Assembly: GCF_000187895.1 (NCBI RefSeq) | Contig: NZ_DS990133.1 | Span: 124,001-188,000 of the forward strand | Direction: 5' to 3' | From: Phocaeicola plebeius DSM 17135 | GTDB taxonomy: Bacteria > Bacteroidota > Bacteroidia > Bacteroidales > Bacteroidaceae | DNA: 64,000 nucleotides | Shown here: positions 1 to 8,638 of the stretch, piece after piece | Layout: every line of letters starts with the position of its first letter | How positions within the stretch are numbered: position 1 is the stretch's first letter | The notes under the pieces: generated by a model | What the model was told of the DNA's origin: nothing | Seen by the model: only the letters and a program-made list of their open reading frames with translations | The model's database searches: none | Made by a program: the position numbers and the translations under genes

Positions 1-1207
1 TCAGGAACGGAACAAACAGAATTTGCATGCCCTGATCTGCCATCAAACGAGACAGTTCCGGGAATTCTACGTCATAACATATCAACACACCGATTTTAGC
101 ACAGTCGGTTTCAAAGGTCTGCACTCTTTTTCCTCCACTCAATCCCCAGCTCTTTACTTCATCGGGAGTGACATGAATCTTTTCGTACATCTCGTATGTT
201 CCGTCACGACGGCAAAGGAAACCTACATTATAAAGACCACCATCTTCCTTCACATAAGGCATACTACCGGTAATGATGTTGATGTTATGCTTAATGGCCA
301 GATTAATGAAACGATCTCTGATTTCTTCCGTGTACTGTGCCAATGCACGAATAGACTGAGCCTCACCCATGTGGTTGAACTTTGCCATCAGCGGTGCATT
401 AAAATATTCAGGGAACAGCACGAAATCGCTCTTGTAGCCCGATACGGCATCGATAAAAAACTCTACCTGCTCAAACACATCATCCAACGTCTGATAAGAA
501 CGCATCTGCCATTGCACCAGTCCGACTCTCACCGTCGTCTTTTTATCCACAAACGAGTCTGTAGGCGGCTGATAATAAATATTATCCCATTGAAGCAAGG
601 TTGCACAGTGCTTTGACTCCTCGTCGTTTGGAAGGTAATTACGCATCACTCTGCGAACATGAAAGTCATTAGAGAGCTGGAAAGTCAGTACCGGGTCATA
701 GATTTCACGCGAACGGACTTTCTCTATATACTCCTTCGGACGCATCTGGTCTGCATATTTGTAATAGTTGGGGATTCGGCCACCAAACATGATAGCTTTC
801 AGGTTCAACTTTTCACACAACTCCTTGCGATACTCATACATACGACGTGCCAAACGTAATCCACGATATTCCGGATGAATAAACACCTCAATACCATACA
901 AAATATTACCTTTCGGATTATGCGTATTGAAAGTCTCATTTCCGGTCACCTTGGCATAGGTATGATCACCTTTCACCATATCATAATCTACGATAATGGA
1001 AAGTGCACACCCCACTATCTTATCATCTACAACCGTTACAATCTGTCCTTCGGGAAAAATACTAATTAGTTTCTCAATTTGTTCGTGTGTCCAGAACACA
1101 TCTTTATCTGCATATACGCGGGTAAACGACTGGGCAAGCTGTGCGTAGTCTTCAATCTGCAAGTTTCGAAGCTCTACTTTGTTAATCTTCTTTTGAGTCG
1201 ATTCCAT
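1..1207 (-). CDS. GNAT acetyltransferase / carbon-nitrogen hydrolase fusion (3' end cut by window edge)
   Basis: About 402 residues are visible; the C-terminus lies outside the window. Residues ~10-190 form a GNAT acetyltransferase-like domain (acetyl-CoA loop around HPEYRGLRLARR, 111-122). From ~225 a nitrilase-fold amidase begins. Its Glu-Lys-Cys catalytic triad is visible: E267 in FPEYFN, K343 in YEKIH and C377 in LICYDVEFPE. This two-domain architecture is a known family in Bacteroidetes and other bacteria, with a small-amide substrate not fixed by sequence; the protein is expected to be cytoplasmic. The ATG at 1205-1207 follows a TACTTTTG promoter element. The gene diverges from the symporter next to it. 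Family call is firm; physiological role is unknown. Confidence 0.9.
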   Translation of the reverse strand, partial: MESTQKKINKVELRNLQIEDYAQLAQSFTRVYADKDVFWTHEQIEKLISIFPEGQIVTVVDDKIVGCALSIIVDYDMVKGDHTYAKVTGNETFNTHNPKGNILYGIEVFIHPEYRGLRLARRMYEYRKELCEKLNLKAIMFGGRIPNYYKYADQMRPKEYIEKVRSREIYDPVLTFQLSNDFHVRRVMRNYLPNDEESKHCATLLQWDNIYYQPPTDSFVDKKTTVRVGLVQWQMRSYQTLDDVFEQVEFFIDAVSGYKSDFVLFPEYFNAPLMAKFNHMGEAQSIRALAQYTEEIRDRFINLAIKHNINIITGSMPYVKEDGGLYNVGFLCRRDGTYEMYEKIHVTPDEVKSWGLSGGKRVQTFETDCAKIGVLICYDVEFPELSRLMADQGMQILFVPFL

Positions 1208-1236
1208 AATTTCGTTAAATTATTTTTTCACGGGCA

Positions 1237-1244
1237 CAAAAGTA
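1237..1244 (-). promoter_or_regulatory. Bacteroides-type -7 element for the GNAT-nitrilase gene
   Basis: On the minus strand the sequence reads TACTTTTG, matching TAnnTTTG, 30 bp before the ATG. No clear -33 TTTG was seen. Confidence 0.55.
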
Positions 1245-1290
1245 ATCATTTCTTCAGGCAGGGTGTATCATTTATTCAGGATTATTATAC

Positions 1291-1298
1291 TATCTTTG
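1291..1298 (+). promoter_or_regulatory. -7 element for the DAACS symporter
   Basis: TATCTTTG, a perfect TAnnTTTG match, 18 bp before the ATG at 1317. This position also argues against the upstream in-frame start at 1263. Confidence 0.6.
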
Positions 1299-1316
1299 TT
1301 CCAAAAGGTCAACGAT

Positions 1317-2510
1317 ATGAAAAAGATTAAACTAGGCCTCCTGCCACAAATTCTGATTGCCATCGCATTGGGTATTGCCGCCGGAACGGTTTCACCGGAA
1401 TTTCCCGTACGCGTGTTCGTGACATTCAACGCATTGTTCAGCCAGTTCCTGAATTTTATCATTCCGCTTATCATCGTCGGACTGGTTACTCCCGCCATTG
1501 CCGATATTGGGAAAGGTGCCGGGAAGATGCTGGTAGCCACTGTACTTCTGGCTTACGGAGCCACACTGTTCTCCGGTTTTCTTTCATTCGGTGTAGGAGA
1601 AACCTTCTTTCCTGACCTTATTACCCGAAATATTCCTTTATCCGAAATCAGTGAGGCCAAAGGTGTTACCCCTTTCTTCACGGTAGCCATTCCGGAACCT
1701 CTCAACGTGATGACTGCCCTCGTTATGGCATTTACTGTCGGACTAGGACTGGCACACCTAGATACAAATTACTTGAAAAATGCATGCAACGACTTCAAGG
1801 AAATCATTGTCAAGACCATACAGGCTGTCATACTTCCCCTACTTCCGATTTACATCTTTGGAATCTTCTTCAACATGACTCACTCCGGACAAGTATTCCA
1901 CGTGCTGGCTGTCTTTGTCAAGATTATCGGAATCATCTTCCTCCTGCATATTTTCCTGCTGATATTCCAATACTGCATTGCCGGAATGTTCGTGGGCAAG
2001 AATCCGTTCCGCCTGTTAGGAAGAATGATGCCGGCCTACTTTACGGCATTAGGTACACAGTCATCGGCCGCTACGATTCCCGTCACCCTGAAACAGACTA
2101 TACAAAACGGAGTGAATGAAGGTATCGCCGGATTTGTCATCCCTCTGTGTGCCACCATCCATCTGTCCGGAAGCACCATGAAGATTGTAGCCTGCGCCCT
2201 AGCTTTGATGATGATGCAGGACATTCCCTACGATTTCCAGATGTTCGCCGGATTCATCTTTATGTTAGGAGTGACAATGGTAGCTGCGCCGGGCGTTCCG
2301 GGAGGTGCCATCATGGCCTCGCTCGGTATCCTGTCGTCCATGCTGGGGTTCGATGAGAATGCACAGGCACTGATGATTGCTCTTTACATTGCCATGGACA
2401 GTTTCGGCACTGCTTGCAATGTAACTGGCGATGGAGCATTGGCACTGCTCATTGACAAATGGTTCGGGAAGTCGAAAACGAATACGTCCAGTACATTCCC
2501 TCAAAACTGA
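1317..2510 (+). CDS. Dicarboxylate/amino acid:cation symporter (DAACS family)
   Basis: A 397-residue inner-membrane secondary transporter of the DAACS (SLC1-like) family, which carries glutamate, aspartate, serine or dicarboxylates with Na+ or H+. Visible family signatures are the serine-rich hairpin TQSSAATIP, the TM7-like HLSGSTM segment (NMDGT region in homologues) and the TM8 motif CNVTGDG. Hydrophobic segments run the whole length and there is no signal peptide. The start was placed at ATG 1317 (MKKIKLGL) because 18 extra residues upstream would cross the TATCTTTG promoter. The end is only 8 bp from the convergent DUF4405 gene. The substrate cannot be decided from sequence. Confidence 0.88.
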   Translation: MKKIKLGLLPQILIAIALGIAAGTVSPEFPVRVFVTFNALFSQFLNFIIPLIIVGLVTPAIADIGKGAGKMLVATVLLAYGATLFSGFLSFGVGETFFPDLITRNIPLSEISEAKGVTPFFTVAIPEPLNVMTALVMAFTVGLGLAHLDTNYLKNACNDFKEIIVKTIQAVILPLLPIYIFGIFFNMTHSGQVFHVLAVFVKIIGIIFLLHIFLLIFQYCIAGMFVGKNPFRLLGRMMPAYFTALGTQSSAATIPVTLKQTIQNGVNEGIAGFVIPLCATIHLSGSTMKIVACALALMMMQDIPYDFQMFAGFIFMLGVTMVAAPGVPGGAIMASLGILSSMLGFDENAQALMIALYIAMDSFGTACNVTGDGALALLIDKWFGKSKTNTSSTFPQN

Positions 2511-2518
2511 CCGTAATC

Positions 2519-2947
2519 TTACATCCTACAATTCAGCGACTTACGAAAAACAGGAAGTCGCTTTATCACATGTCCAAGGGCTATAACTATGGTTATAACT
2601 CCTATTTTATAATGCCATAATCCCAACAGAGAGTTTGCCCCATTTATACCCAATAGTGCGAGACCTGTGACCGACAGCAATAAAAATATGACAGAGAGGA
2701 CAGCTGTAACTTTACTCTTACTGCCTATTCCCTTTTTTATAATCCCTTTATACCATTCCAAGTGCATTGCCACGTGGAATATTACGGCTATAAGAAATAA
2801 TATACTACCCAAAACATGAAACACAGCCCAGTTATGCCAGATTTCATGACTGCTACCATGTCCAGCCACATGCAAACCAAATCCTGAAATGGCTGACACA
2901 ATAAATACAACTATCAATATCCAGTCAATTACAAAAATTCTTTTCAT
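2519..2947 (-). CDS. DUF4405 four-helix membrane protein, cytochrome b-like
   Basis: 142 residues with four predicted transmembrane helices and histidines spaced along them: HVAGHG and HNWAVFH in the first half, FHVAMH in the middle, LWHYKIG and ALGHV in the last part. This pattern is that of DUF4405, a family resembling the membrane cytochrome b of formate dehydrogenase and hydrogenase, so heme binding is plausible but not shown. It lies 77 bp downstream of a Crp/Fnr regulator on the same strand and may be its target or partner. The gene ends 8 bp from the convergent symporter gene. A redox or stress role is inference only. Confidence 0.75.
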   Translation of the reverse strand: MKRIFVIDWILIVVFIVSAISGFGLHVAGHGSSHEIWHNWAVFHVLGSILFLIAVIFHVAMHLEWYKGIIKKGIGSKSKVTAVLSVIFLLLSVTGLALLGINGANSLLGLWHYKIGVITIVIALGHVIKRLPVFRKSLNCRM

Positions 2948-3024
2948 ACATTTCCGTTTTTATTACGCGACAAAGGTTACTACTTTATTGGAAATGGACG
3001 ATAACAATTGTAAAGAAATGGAGT

Positions 3025-3555
3025 TTAACGACGATTTCTAATACGGGACAGCGAAACAGGTGTAATACCAAGATAGGAAGCTATGTAATGTTGCGGTACC
3101 CGTTGAATAATATTAGGGTATTCCTTCAACAGTTCTTCGTACCTCTGCTGTGGCGTATTCTTGATACGGGACAGGAACAGGTGCTGATAGAAGCTGAACC
3201 GCTCTATAATTTTCTCTTCATATAGCAGTCTCAATGAAGGATTGCTTTCTATTTTGTGATAGAAATCTTCTTTTTTAATTGACACAACTTCAGACGGCTC
3301 AATGCTTTCCAATGAAAACAAGCTGGGTGTACCTCTATACAGACTGTCAAATGAGGCCACAAAATCACCTTCAAAAAAGAATTGAAAAGTTATATCCTTT
3401 CCTTCATTGTAAAAAAACAACCTCAAGCATCCTTTACGGACAAGATATATCTTATCCGCAATCTTGCCTTCCTCCAATAATACTGTTTTAGAGGGAATGG
3501 AAAGGGTTTCGATTTCTTTTACATTAAAAAATATATTATCTGACACTTCTTTCAT
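3025..3555 (-). CDS. Crp/Fnr family transcriptional regulator
   Basis: 176 residues. The N-terminal ~110 residues form a cyclic-nucleotide-binding-type beta roll (KTVLLEEGKIADKIYLVRKG, then FFEGDFVASF). The C-terminal part is a shortened helix-turn-helix with YIASYLGITPVSLSRIR as the recognition region. The family acts as a cytoplasmic activator or repressor; this short Bacteroidetes type often lacks the residues that bind cAMP, and no cysteine cluster for an Fe-S centre is seen. The ATG at 3555 was chosen over an in-frame GTG one codon upstream. Its nearest downstream neighbour is the DUF4405 membrane protein, and the DUF6078 gene diverges from it. Confidence 0.85.
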   Translation of the reverse strand: MKEVSDNIFFNVKEIETLSIPSKTVLLEEGKIADKIYLVRKGCLRLFFYNEGKDITFQFFFEGDFVASFDSLYRGTPSLFSLESIEPSEVVSIKKEDFYHKIESNPSLRLLYEEKIIERFSFYQHLFLSRIKNTPQQRYEELLKEYPNIIQRVPQHYIASYLGITPVSLSRIRNRR

Positions 3556-3659
3556 CACCTGAAGAATAATAAAAGTTTTGGAAAGTCCTGTTCAAAACAC
3601 AATTTGCTTTACAAATCAGACTTTCTTATCAATCAAGCATAAAAATCTGTTTTTTTGTA

Positions 3660-3667
3660 TAACTTTG
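3660..3667 (+). promoter_or_regulatory. -7 element for the DUF6078 gene
   Basis: TAACTTTG, matching TAnnTTTG, 32 bp before the ATG at 3700. Confidence 0.55.
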
Positions 3668-3699
3668 TCATCAAACTCAAACATAAAAAAAACACGTTT

Positions 3700-4134
3700 A
3701 TGAAAAAGAATCCTTACAAAGAGGCTCCGGCCAATTTTTCCGTATGCGCACATACAGATTGCACTTGCGGTTCCACCTGTCTTCGTCAACTGGCTTATCC
3801 GGTATTGCTGGAAAGAGAAGCTTTTCTACATCTGGCCAATCCTACCCGATGCACTAAAGAACTTTCATGCCCGTATTACCGTGATGCAGCTCCCGTAACC
3901 TACATGCGTGGCTTCACACAAATGAAAAAGCGAATGTATCCCGAACAATACCAGAAGTTTATGAATTTTCTGATTGCACACTTCGGACGGAATCCTTACT
4001 TTGAAAGAAGAAGAGGAGACAGAAAACTGAATCTCCAAGAACAAGAAATCATTCGCAAGGCCCTGAAACAAGCAGGAGTCACAGAAAATCTGGACTTTGA
4101 CCTGAAGGAAGAAGGATTCAACTGGTTCGATTAG
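3700..4134 (+). CDS. DUF6078 family protein
   Basis: 144 residues, soluble, no signal peptide. The N-terminal third is cysteine-rich (CAHTDCTCGSTCLRQLAY, then CTKELSCPYY), which suggests a metal-binding knuckle. The rest contains RGFTQMKKRMYP and an FFER-like FERRRGDRK stretch. This arrangement matches a Bacteroidetes-only family (DUF6078) of unknown function. The start at 3700 lies after a TAACTTTG promoter; the upstream in-frame ATG at 3655 would precede it. The stop codon is followed after two bases by the AGTACT palindrome array, so the array would form the 3' untranslated region of its mRNA. Confidence 0.75.
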   Translation: MKKNPYKEAPANFSVCAHTDCTCGSTCLRQLAYPVLLEREAFLHLANPTRCTKELSCPYYRDAAPVTYMRGFTQMKKRMYPEQYQKFMNFLIAHFGRNPYFERRRGDRKLNLQEQEIIRKALKQAGVTENLDFDLKEEGFNWFD

Positions 4135-4136
4135 CC

Positions 4137-4240
4137 AGTACTTTCTAAGAAGTACTCGAGTACTTTGCTGAAAGTACTGCAGTACTGCCAAGGAAGTACT
4201 ACAGTACTCCTTAAGAAGTACTCACGGAATATATAGTACT
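4137..4240. repeat. Tandem palindrome array: nine AGTACT hexamers, 22-bp period
   Basis: AGTACT occurs at 4137, 4151, 4159, 4173, 4181, 4195, 4203, 4217 and 4235. The first eight alternate 8-bp and 2-bp spacers, so both registers repeat at exactly 22 bp (4137/4159/4181/4203 and 4151/4173/4195/4217). Two units are perfect longer palindromes: AAGTACTCGAGTACTT and AGTACTGCAGTACT. In RNA, neighbouring copies across the 8-nt spacers can form hairpins; the best has the extended stem AGTACTTT/AAAGTACT with loop GCTG. It lies between a stop codon and a bidirectional terminator. Confidence 0.9.
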
Positions 4241-4271
4241 GTATATCAAAACAATAAAAAGAAACACAATA

Positions 4272-4303
4272 AAGGCCTGCAACATAAGAACGAAGCAGGC
4301 CTT
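4272..4303. terminator. Bidirectional terminator
   Basis: Stem AAGGCCTGC / GCAGGCCTT (9 bp) with a 14-nt loop, between the convergent DUF6078 and TerB-DnaJ genes. Confidence 0.75.
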
Positions 4304-4311
4304 CATGCTAT

Positions 4312-5097
4312 TTATTTCATTCCTCTTGCCTTGAAAATACGCTCCTTGGCATCATTGATGCGTTGCAGCTTTTCTTCGGCAGCTTTCCGAATGTCTTCAC
4401 CCAATGTAGCCACACGGTCAGGATGATGTTTCAGTACCAGGTTACGATATGCCTTACGGACTTCCTCATCTGAAGCTGTAGGTTCGATTTCCAGCACCTT
4501 GTAGGCATCTTCCAGCGAATCGCCTCTCAGGTTCAACATGGAATCGACTTCCTGCATGGACAACTGCATGGACTGAGCCACTTCCTTTAAGGCATCCACT
4601 TCTGCCGAGCAAACATTTCCGTCGCTCTGTGCAATCTTCACCAGAAAATCGAGCAACTGCAGACGCTGTTCATACGTCAGATTGGCAGCAATCTGTGCCC
4701 CACACTCCCGAATGGTACGACGAAAGGCAGAAGGGTCATTCTGCTCCATGCGCTTGCGTTGTTCAAACAGATTCAGCAAAATACGCTCTCCTTCACTGAC
4801 AGAAGCCTCTCCGAAATTCACGCGCAAGAACTGACGCACAAACTCCATTTCGCTGTGCATGATGCGTCCGTCGGCACGAATGATATACGAAGCCATGACC
4901 AGCATGGAGAACAAAAAACTGTTGCGCTGGCCTGTGTACACATCTTCTTGTGCCGTGCTTCCATAGCCACCGTCCATTTCCTCCTGTGCTGTCACGCTTT
5001 TATCAAACAAAGAACCGATGGCAAATCCTGCCAAAGCTCCAAGAGGTCCCATGGTCATAAATCCCATGATTCCCCCGATCCATTTTCCGTATCCCAT
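4312..5097 (-). CDS. TerB-like plus J-domain protein (DjlA-like co-chaperone)
   Basis: 261 residues. The N-terminus is a glycine-rich hydrophobic segment (~8-30, MGFMTMGPLGALAGFAIGSL) likely to insert in or associate with the membrane. Residues ~55-165 form a TerB-like helical domain. The C-terminal ~65 residues are a J domain with the HPD motif at 225-227, the signature for stimulating DnaK ATPase. The order resembles DjlA, a membrane-tethered DnaK co-chaperone. It is the last gene of the apparent uvrA-ybaK operon, 26 bp after ybaK. The client is unknown. Confidence 0.88.
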   Translation of the reverse strand: MGYGKWIGGIMGFMTMGPLGALAGFAIGSLFDKSVTAQEEMDGGYGSTAQEDVYTGQRNSFLFSMLVMASYIIRADGRIMHSEMEFVRQFLRVNFGEASVSEGERILLNLFEQRKRMEQNDPSAFRRTIRECGAQIAANLTYEQRLQLLDFLVKIAQSDGNVCSAEVDALKEVAQSMQLSMQEVDSMLNLRGDSLEDAYKVLEIEPTASDEEVRKAYRNLVLKHHPDRVATLGEDIRKAAEEKLQRINDAKERIFKARGMK

Positions 5098-5123
5098 AAA
5101 TTATAAATTCTTTTTCTATCAAG

Positions 5124-5606
5124 TTAAAATAAAGTACAAACTTCAGCCTGACTCACTTTGATTAAATCAGCCGGAGCCAGTTTCACCTGCAAGCCTCTCA
5201 CTCCTGCACTTACGTATATATAAGGGAAGTCATTGCATGTGTGATGAATATATGTAGGGAAATGCTTCTTCATCCCTATCGGAGAGCATCCTCCACGAAT
5301 GTATCCCGTCAGCGGAAGCAGTTCTTTCATCGGTATCAGGTCGCATTTCTTGTTGCCTGAAATCTTGGCTGCCAGCTTCAGATCGATTTCGTGCTCACCG
5401 GGAATCACACAGACAAAGTAACCCGACTTATCTCCTTGAAGCACCAACGTTTTGAATACCTGTTCGATGTTCTCTCCTAAAGTAGCGGCTACGTGTACGC
5501 AACTTAAATCATTTTCATCTACCTCGTACGGAACCAGTTCATATTTCACCTTATCCCGGTCCAGCAAACGGGCCGCATTGGTTTTTGCAATCTTGTCTTT
5601 TGCCAT
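5124..5606 (-). CDS. ybaK: Cys-tRNA(Pro)/Cys-tRNA(Cys) deacylase YbaK
   Basis: 160 residues covering the whole YbaK/EbsC fold. The protein hydrolyses cysteine wrongly attached to tRNA-Pro, a trans-editing step in the cytoplasm. Family features seen are the VFKTLVLQGDKSGYFVCVIPG strand-loop region (lysine of the active site in FKTLV), KISGNKKCDLI and the GYIRGGCSPIGMKK glycine loop. Its ATG overlaps the stop codon of uvrA by one base (TAATG), so the two genes are translationally coupled. The TerB-DnaJ gene follows. Confidence 0.93.
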   Translation of the reverse strand: MAKDKIAKTNAARLLDRDKVKYELVPYEVDENDLSCVHVAATLGENIEQVFKTLVLQGDKSGYFVCVIPGEHEIDLKLAAKISGNKKCDLIPMKELLPLTGYIRGGCSPIGMKKHFPTYIHHTCNDFPYIYVSAGVRGLQVKLAPADLIKVSQAEVCTLF

Positions 5607-8443
5607 TATTTTGTTACTCCTTTCAGTTCTTCTTTTAAAAATCCGGATGTATATCCTTTACCCGACTGGGCCACTTCTTCTGGTGTACCGCATACCAGTA
5701 ACTGACCTCCGGCCTTTCCGCCTTCCGGTCCCATATCGATAATATAGTCTGCCATCTTAATGACATCCAAGTTGTGCTCTATGACAATGACGGTATTTCC
5801 TTTTTCTACCAGACGGTTTAGCACATTCATCAGTACTCGAATGTCTTCAAAATGCAGTCCGGTGGTCGGTTCATCCAAAATATAGATAGTCTTTCCGGTA
5901 TCCCTTTTAGCCAGTTCAGTAGCCAGTTTCACACGCTGGCTCTCTCCTCCCGACAAAGTGGTAGAGGGTTGTCCCAACTTGATGTATCCTAATCCCACTT
6001 CCTGCAGCACCTTGATTTTGTTCAGTATCTGCGGCACGTTTTCAAAGAATTCCACTGCACGGTTGATGGTCATGTCCAGCACGTCGGCAATGGATTTACC
6101 TTTATAGCGTACTTCCAACGTTTCACGGTTATAACGCTTTCCGTGACACACCTCACACGGTACCAGCACATCGGGAAGGAAGTTCATTTCAATGGTCTTG
6201 TAACCGTTTCCTCCACACGCCTCACAGCGACCGCCTGACACGTTGAAAGAGAAACGACCTGCCTTATAACCGCGGATTTTAGCTTCCGGAAGCCCGACAA
6301 ACAAGTTACGGATGTCGGAAAAGACTCCGGTATAAGTAGCCGGATTCGAACGCGGGGTTCGCCCCAACGGCGACTGGTCTACGTTCACCACCTTGTCAAT
6401 GTATTCCAGCCCTTCAATGCTATCATACGGCAAAGGATCTTGCAGCGAACGATAGAAGTGCTGGGAAAGAATCGGTTGCAGGGTATCATTTATCAAAGTA
6501 GACTTTCCGCTACCGGATACTCCGGTCACACAAATCAATTTTCCCAATGGAAACTCCACATCATCGCCTTTCAGGTTGTTCCCACGCGCCCCTTTCAACA
6601 CGAGAGAATGCCCGTTGCCTTTTCTTCGTTCTGCCGGAACCTCGATACTCATTTTTCCATTCAGGTACTGCGATGTCAGGGTGTTGGTCTTCATCATTTC
6701 TTCCGGTGTACCGGAGAAAACGACTTCACCACCCAAACGACCGGCTTTTGGTCCCATATCCACCACGTAATCCGCAGCCAGCATCATGTCCTTGTCATGT
6801 TCCACTACGATAACGGTATTTCCCAAATCGCGCAGTTCTTTCAAGGAGTTAATCAACCGGATATTGTCACGCTGATGCAGTCCGATACTGGGTTCATCCA
6901 GAATATACAACACATTCACCAACTGAGAACCAATCTGTGTGGCCAGACGAATACGCTGACTTTCTCCTCCCGAAAGTGTGACTGATGAACGATTCAACGA
7001 CAGATAATCCAGTCCCACATCCAACAGGAATTTCAGTCGCGTACGTATTTCTTTCAGGATTTCCGTTGCTATCAGGCGTTGCTTGTCTTCCAAAAAGTCT
7101 TCCACGTGGCACACCCAGTCATACAACTCACTGATGTCCATCGTGACCAATTCATAGATATTCTTATCGTGAATGCGGAAATGCAAGGCTTCCTTATTCA
7201 GACGTGCTCCTTTACAATCCGGACACACATCCGTCTTGGCAAATTGTTCCGCCCATTTCTGTGCGGTGGCAGAAGCTTCCTTTTCCTGCATCATCTGAAT
7301 ATATTTCACGATGCCCTCATATAAAATAAAGTAATCGGAAGTGGCATGAATCAGTGTACTCTTGATTTTCAGGCGTTCATCGCATCCATACAGAATCTCA
7401 TTGATGGCATCTTCCGGCAACTCACTCACCGGTGTCTTCAACGTAGCTTCATATCGTTCAAGCAACGCTTCCAACTGCCAGAATATCATTACGTTCTTGT
7501 ATTTACCCAACGGAGCCACAGCCCCTTCATACACCGAAAGCGAGCGGTCCGGAATCACCTTGTCCACATCAATCAAGTTGACATATCCCAGTCCCTTGCA
7601 ACGCGGGCAGGCCCCCTGCGGAGAGTTGAACGAGAAGTTATGCGGTGCCGGCTCCTTGTAAGAAAGTCCCGTCACCGGACACATCAGGCGTTTGCTGTAA
7701 TGACGCACACTTTCCGTCTGCGCATCCAGTATCATCAACAATCCGTCTCCCTGCTGCATGGCTGTAGCCACGCTCTGCTTCAACCGGCTTTCTTCCTTTT
7801 CCGTGACCACCATCTTGTCAATCACCACCTCTATGTCGTGATTCTTGTAACGGTCCAGCTTCATGCCGTGTACGATTTCCTTCACTTCTCCATCTACACG
7901 TACATAGAGATAGCCCTTCTTACGTACCTGCTCGAACAATTCCTTGTAATGTCCTTTACGCGTACGCACCAGAGGTGCCAGGATATAAATGCGTTTTCCT
8001 TTATAGTCACGGTGTATCAAATCCAGGATCTGTTCTTCGGTATATTTCACCATCTTCTCGCCCGAAAGATAGGAATAAGCCGTACCTGCACGGGCAAACA
8101 GCAGTCGCAGATAATCATAAATCTCCGTGGTTGTTCCCACAGTAGAACGCGGATTCTTGTTCGTCGTCTTCTGTTCGATGGAAATCACCGGACTCAATCC
8201 CGTAATCTTGTCCACATCCGGCCGTTCCATCCCTCCCAAAAAGTTACGGGCATAGGCAGAAAAAGTCTCAATATAACGGCGCTGTCCTTCCACAAACAGC
8301 GTATCAAATGCCAGAGAAGACTTTCCGCTTCCGCTCAACCCGGTAATCACCGTCAAGCTGTCACGAGGGATTTCCACATCTATATTTTTCAGGTTGTGTA
8401 CCCGAGCTCCTTGTACACAAATCGTTTCTGTTCCTTCAGTCAT
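5606..8443 (-). CDS. uvrA: Excinuclease ABC subunit A (UvrA)
   Basis: 945 residues, the normal length for UvrA. The protein is a dimeric ABC ATPase that finds bulky DNA lesions and loads UvrB in nucleotide excision repair. Both ATPase halves are complete: Walker A GLSGSGKS at ~35-42 and GVSGSGKST in the second half, and the signature LSGGESQR in both. Zinc-binding cysteine pairs are visible as CPRCKGLG and CPDCKGARL in the first half and CEACGGNGY with [10 protein letters not shown] in the second. The promoter is half of a 16-bp palindrome at 8461-8476. It leads the operon uvrA-ybaK-TerB/DnaJ. No SOS-type operator was recognised. Confidence 0.98.
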   Translation of the reverse strand: MTEGTETICVQGARVHNLKNIDVEIPRDSLTVITGLSGSGKSSLAFDTLFVEGQRRYIETFSAYARNFLGGMERPDVDKITGLSPVISIEQKTTNKNPRSTVGTTTEIYDYLRLLFARAGTAYSYLSGEKMVKYTEEQILDLIHRDYKGKRIYILAPLVRTRKGHYKELFEQVRKKGYLYVRVDGEVKEIVHGMKLDRYKNHDIEVVIDKMVVTEKEESRLKQSVATAMQQGDGLLMILDAQTESVRHYSKRLMCPVTGLSYKEPAPHNFSFNSPQGACPRCKGLGYVNLIDVDKVIPDRSLSVYEGAVAPLGKYKNVMIFWQLEALLERYEATLKTPVSELPEDAINEILYGCDERLKIKSTLIHATSDYFILYEGIVKYIQMMQEKEASATAQKWAEQFAKTDVCPDCKGARLNKEALHFRIHDKNIYELVTMDISELYDWVCHVEDFLEDKQRLIATEILKEIRTRLKFLLDVGLDYLSLNRSSVTLSGGESQRIRLATQIGSQLVNVLYILDEPSIGLHQRDNIRLINSLKELRDLGNTVIVVEHDKDMMLAADYVVDMGPKAGRLGGEVVFSGTPEEMMKTNTLTSQYLNGKMSIEVPAERRKGNGHSLVLKGARGNNLKGDDVEFPLGKLICVTGVSGSGKSTLINDTLQPILSQHFYRSLQDPLPYDSIEGLEYIDKVVNVDQSPLGRTPRSNPATYTGVFSDIRNLFVGLPEAKIRGYKAGRFSFNVSGGRCEACGGNGYKTIEMNFLPDVLVPCEVCHGKRYNRETLEVRYKGKSIADVLDMTINRAVEFFENVPQILNKIKVLQEVGLGYIKLGQPSTTLSGGESQRVKLATELAKRDTGKTIYILDEPTTGLHFEDIRVLMNVLNRLVEKGNTVIVIEHNLDVIKMADYIIDMGPEGGKAGGQLLVCGTPEEVAQSGKGYTSGFLKEELKGVTK

Positions 8444-8460
8444 ACATTATCCTTCAATGA

Positions 8461-8476
8461 TATCTTTGCAAAGATA
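8461..8476. promoter_or_regulatory. Palindromic pair of -7 elements (uvrA leftward, possible rightward promoter)
   Basis: TATCTTTGCAAAGATA is a perfect 16-bp palindrome made of two back-to-back TATCTTTG elements. The leftward one (8469-8476) sits 26 bp before the uvrA ATG. The rightward one (8461-8468) would fire toward the LysM gene, which also has its own element at 8607. Confidence 0.6.
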
Positions 8477-8606
8477 GTGAAAGGTGAGAGAAGTATGAAC
8501 GAAAAACGTATTTTTCGGTTCTACTTCCGAACCGCATCCTATCTTCAGGAATCAAAGATAGAGATATTTACTTCCCCATTTTCATTCGACAATGCAATTT
8601 TTTTTG

Positions 8607-8614
8607 TACTTTTG
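8607..8614 (+). promoter_or_regulatory. -7 element for the LysM-porT-xth-dgkA-PAP2 operon
   Basis: TACTTTTG matches TAnnTTTG, 25 bp before the ATG at 8639. Confidence 0.6.
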
Positions 8615-8638
8615 CCACTCAACAAATCCATAATAACC

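Noticed and set aside
4137..4240. CRISPR array
   Set aside because: Repeat unit is 6 bp and spacers are 2 or 8 bp; no cas genes are present. The other two arrays fail for the same reasons.
7346..8638. 430-codon extension upstream of the LysM gene
   Set aside because: It runs antisense inside uvrA, and a promoter and signal peptide mark the true start at 8639.
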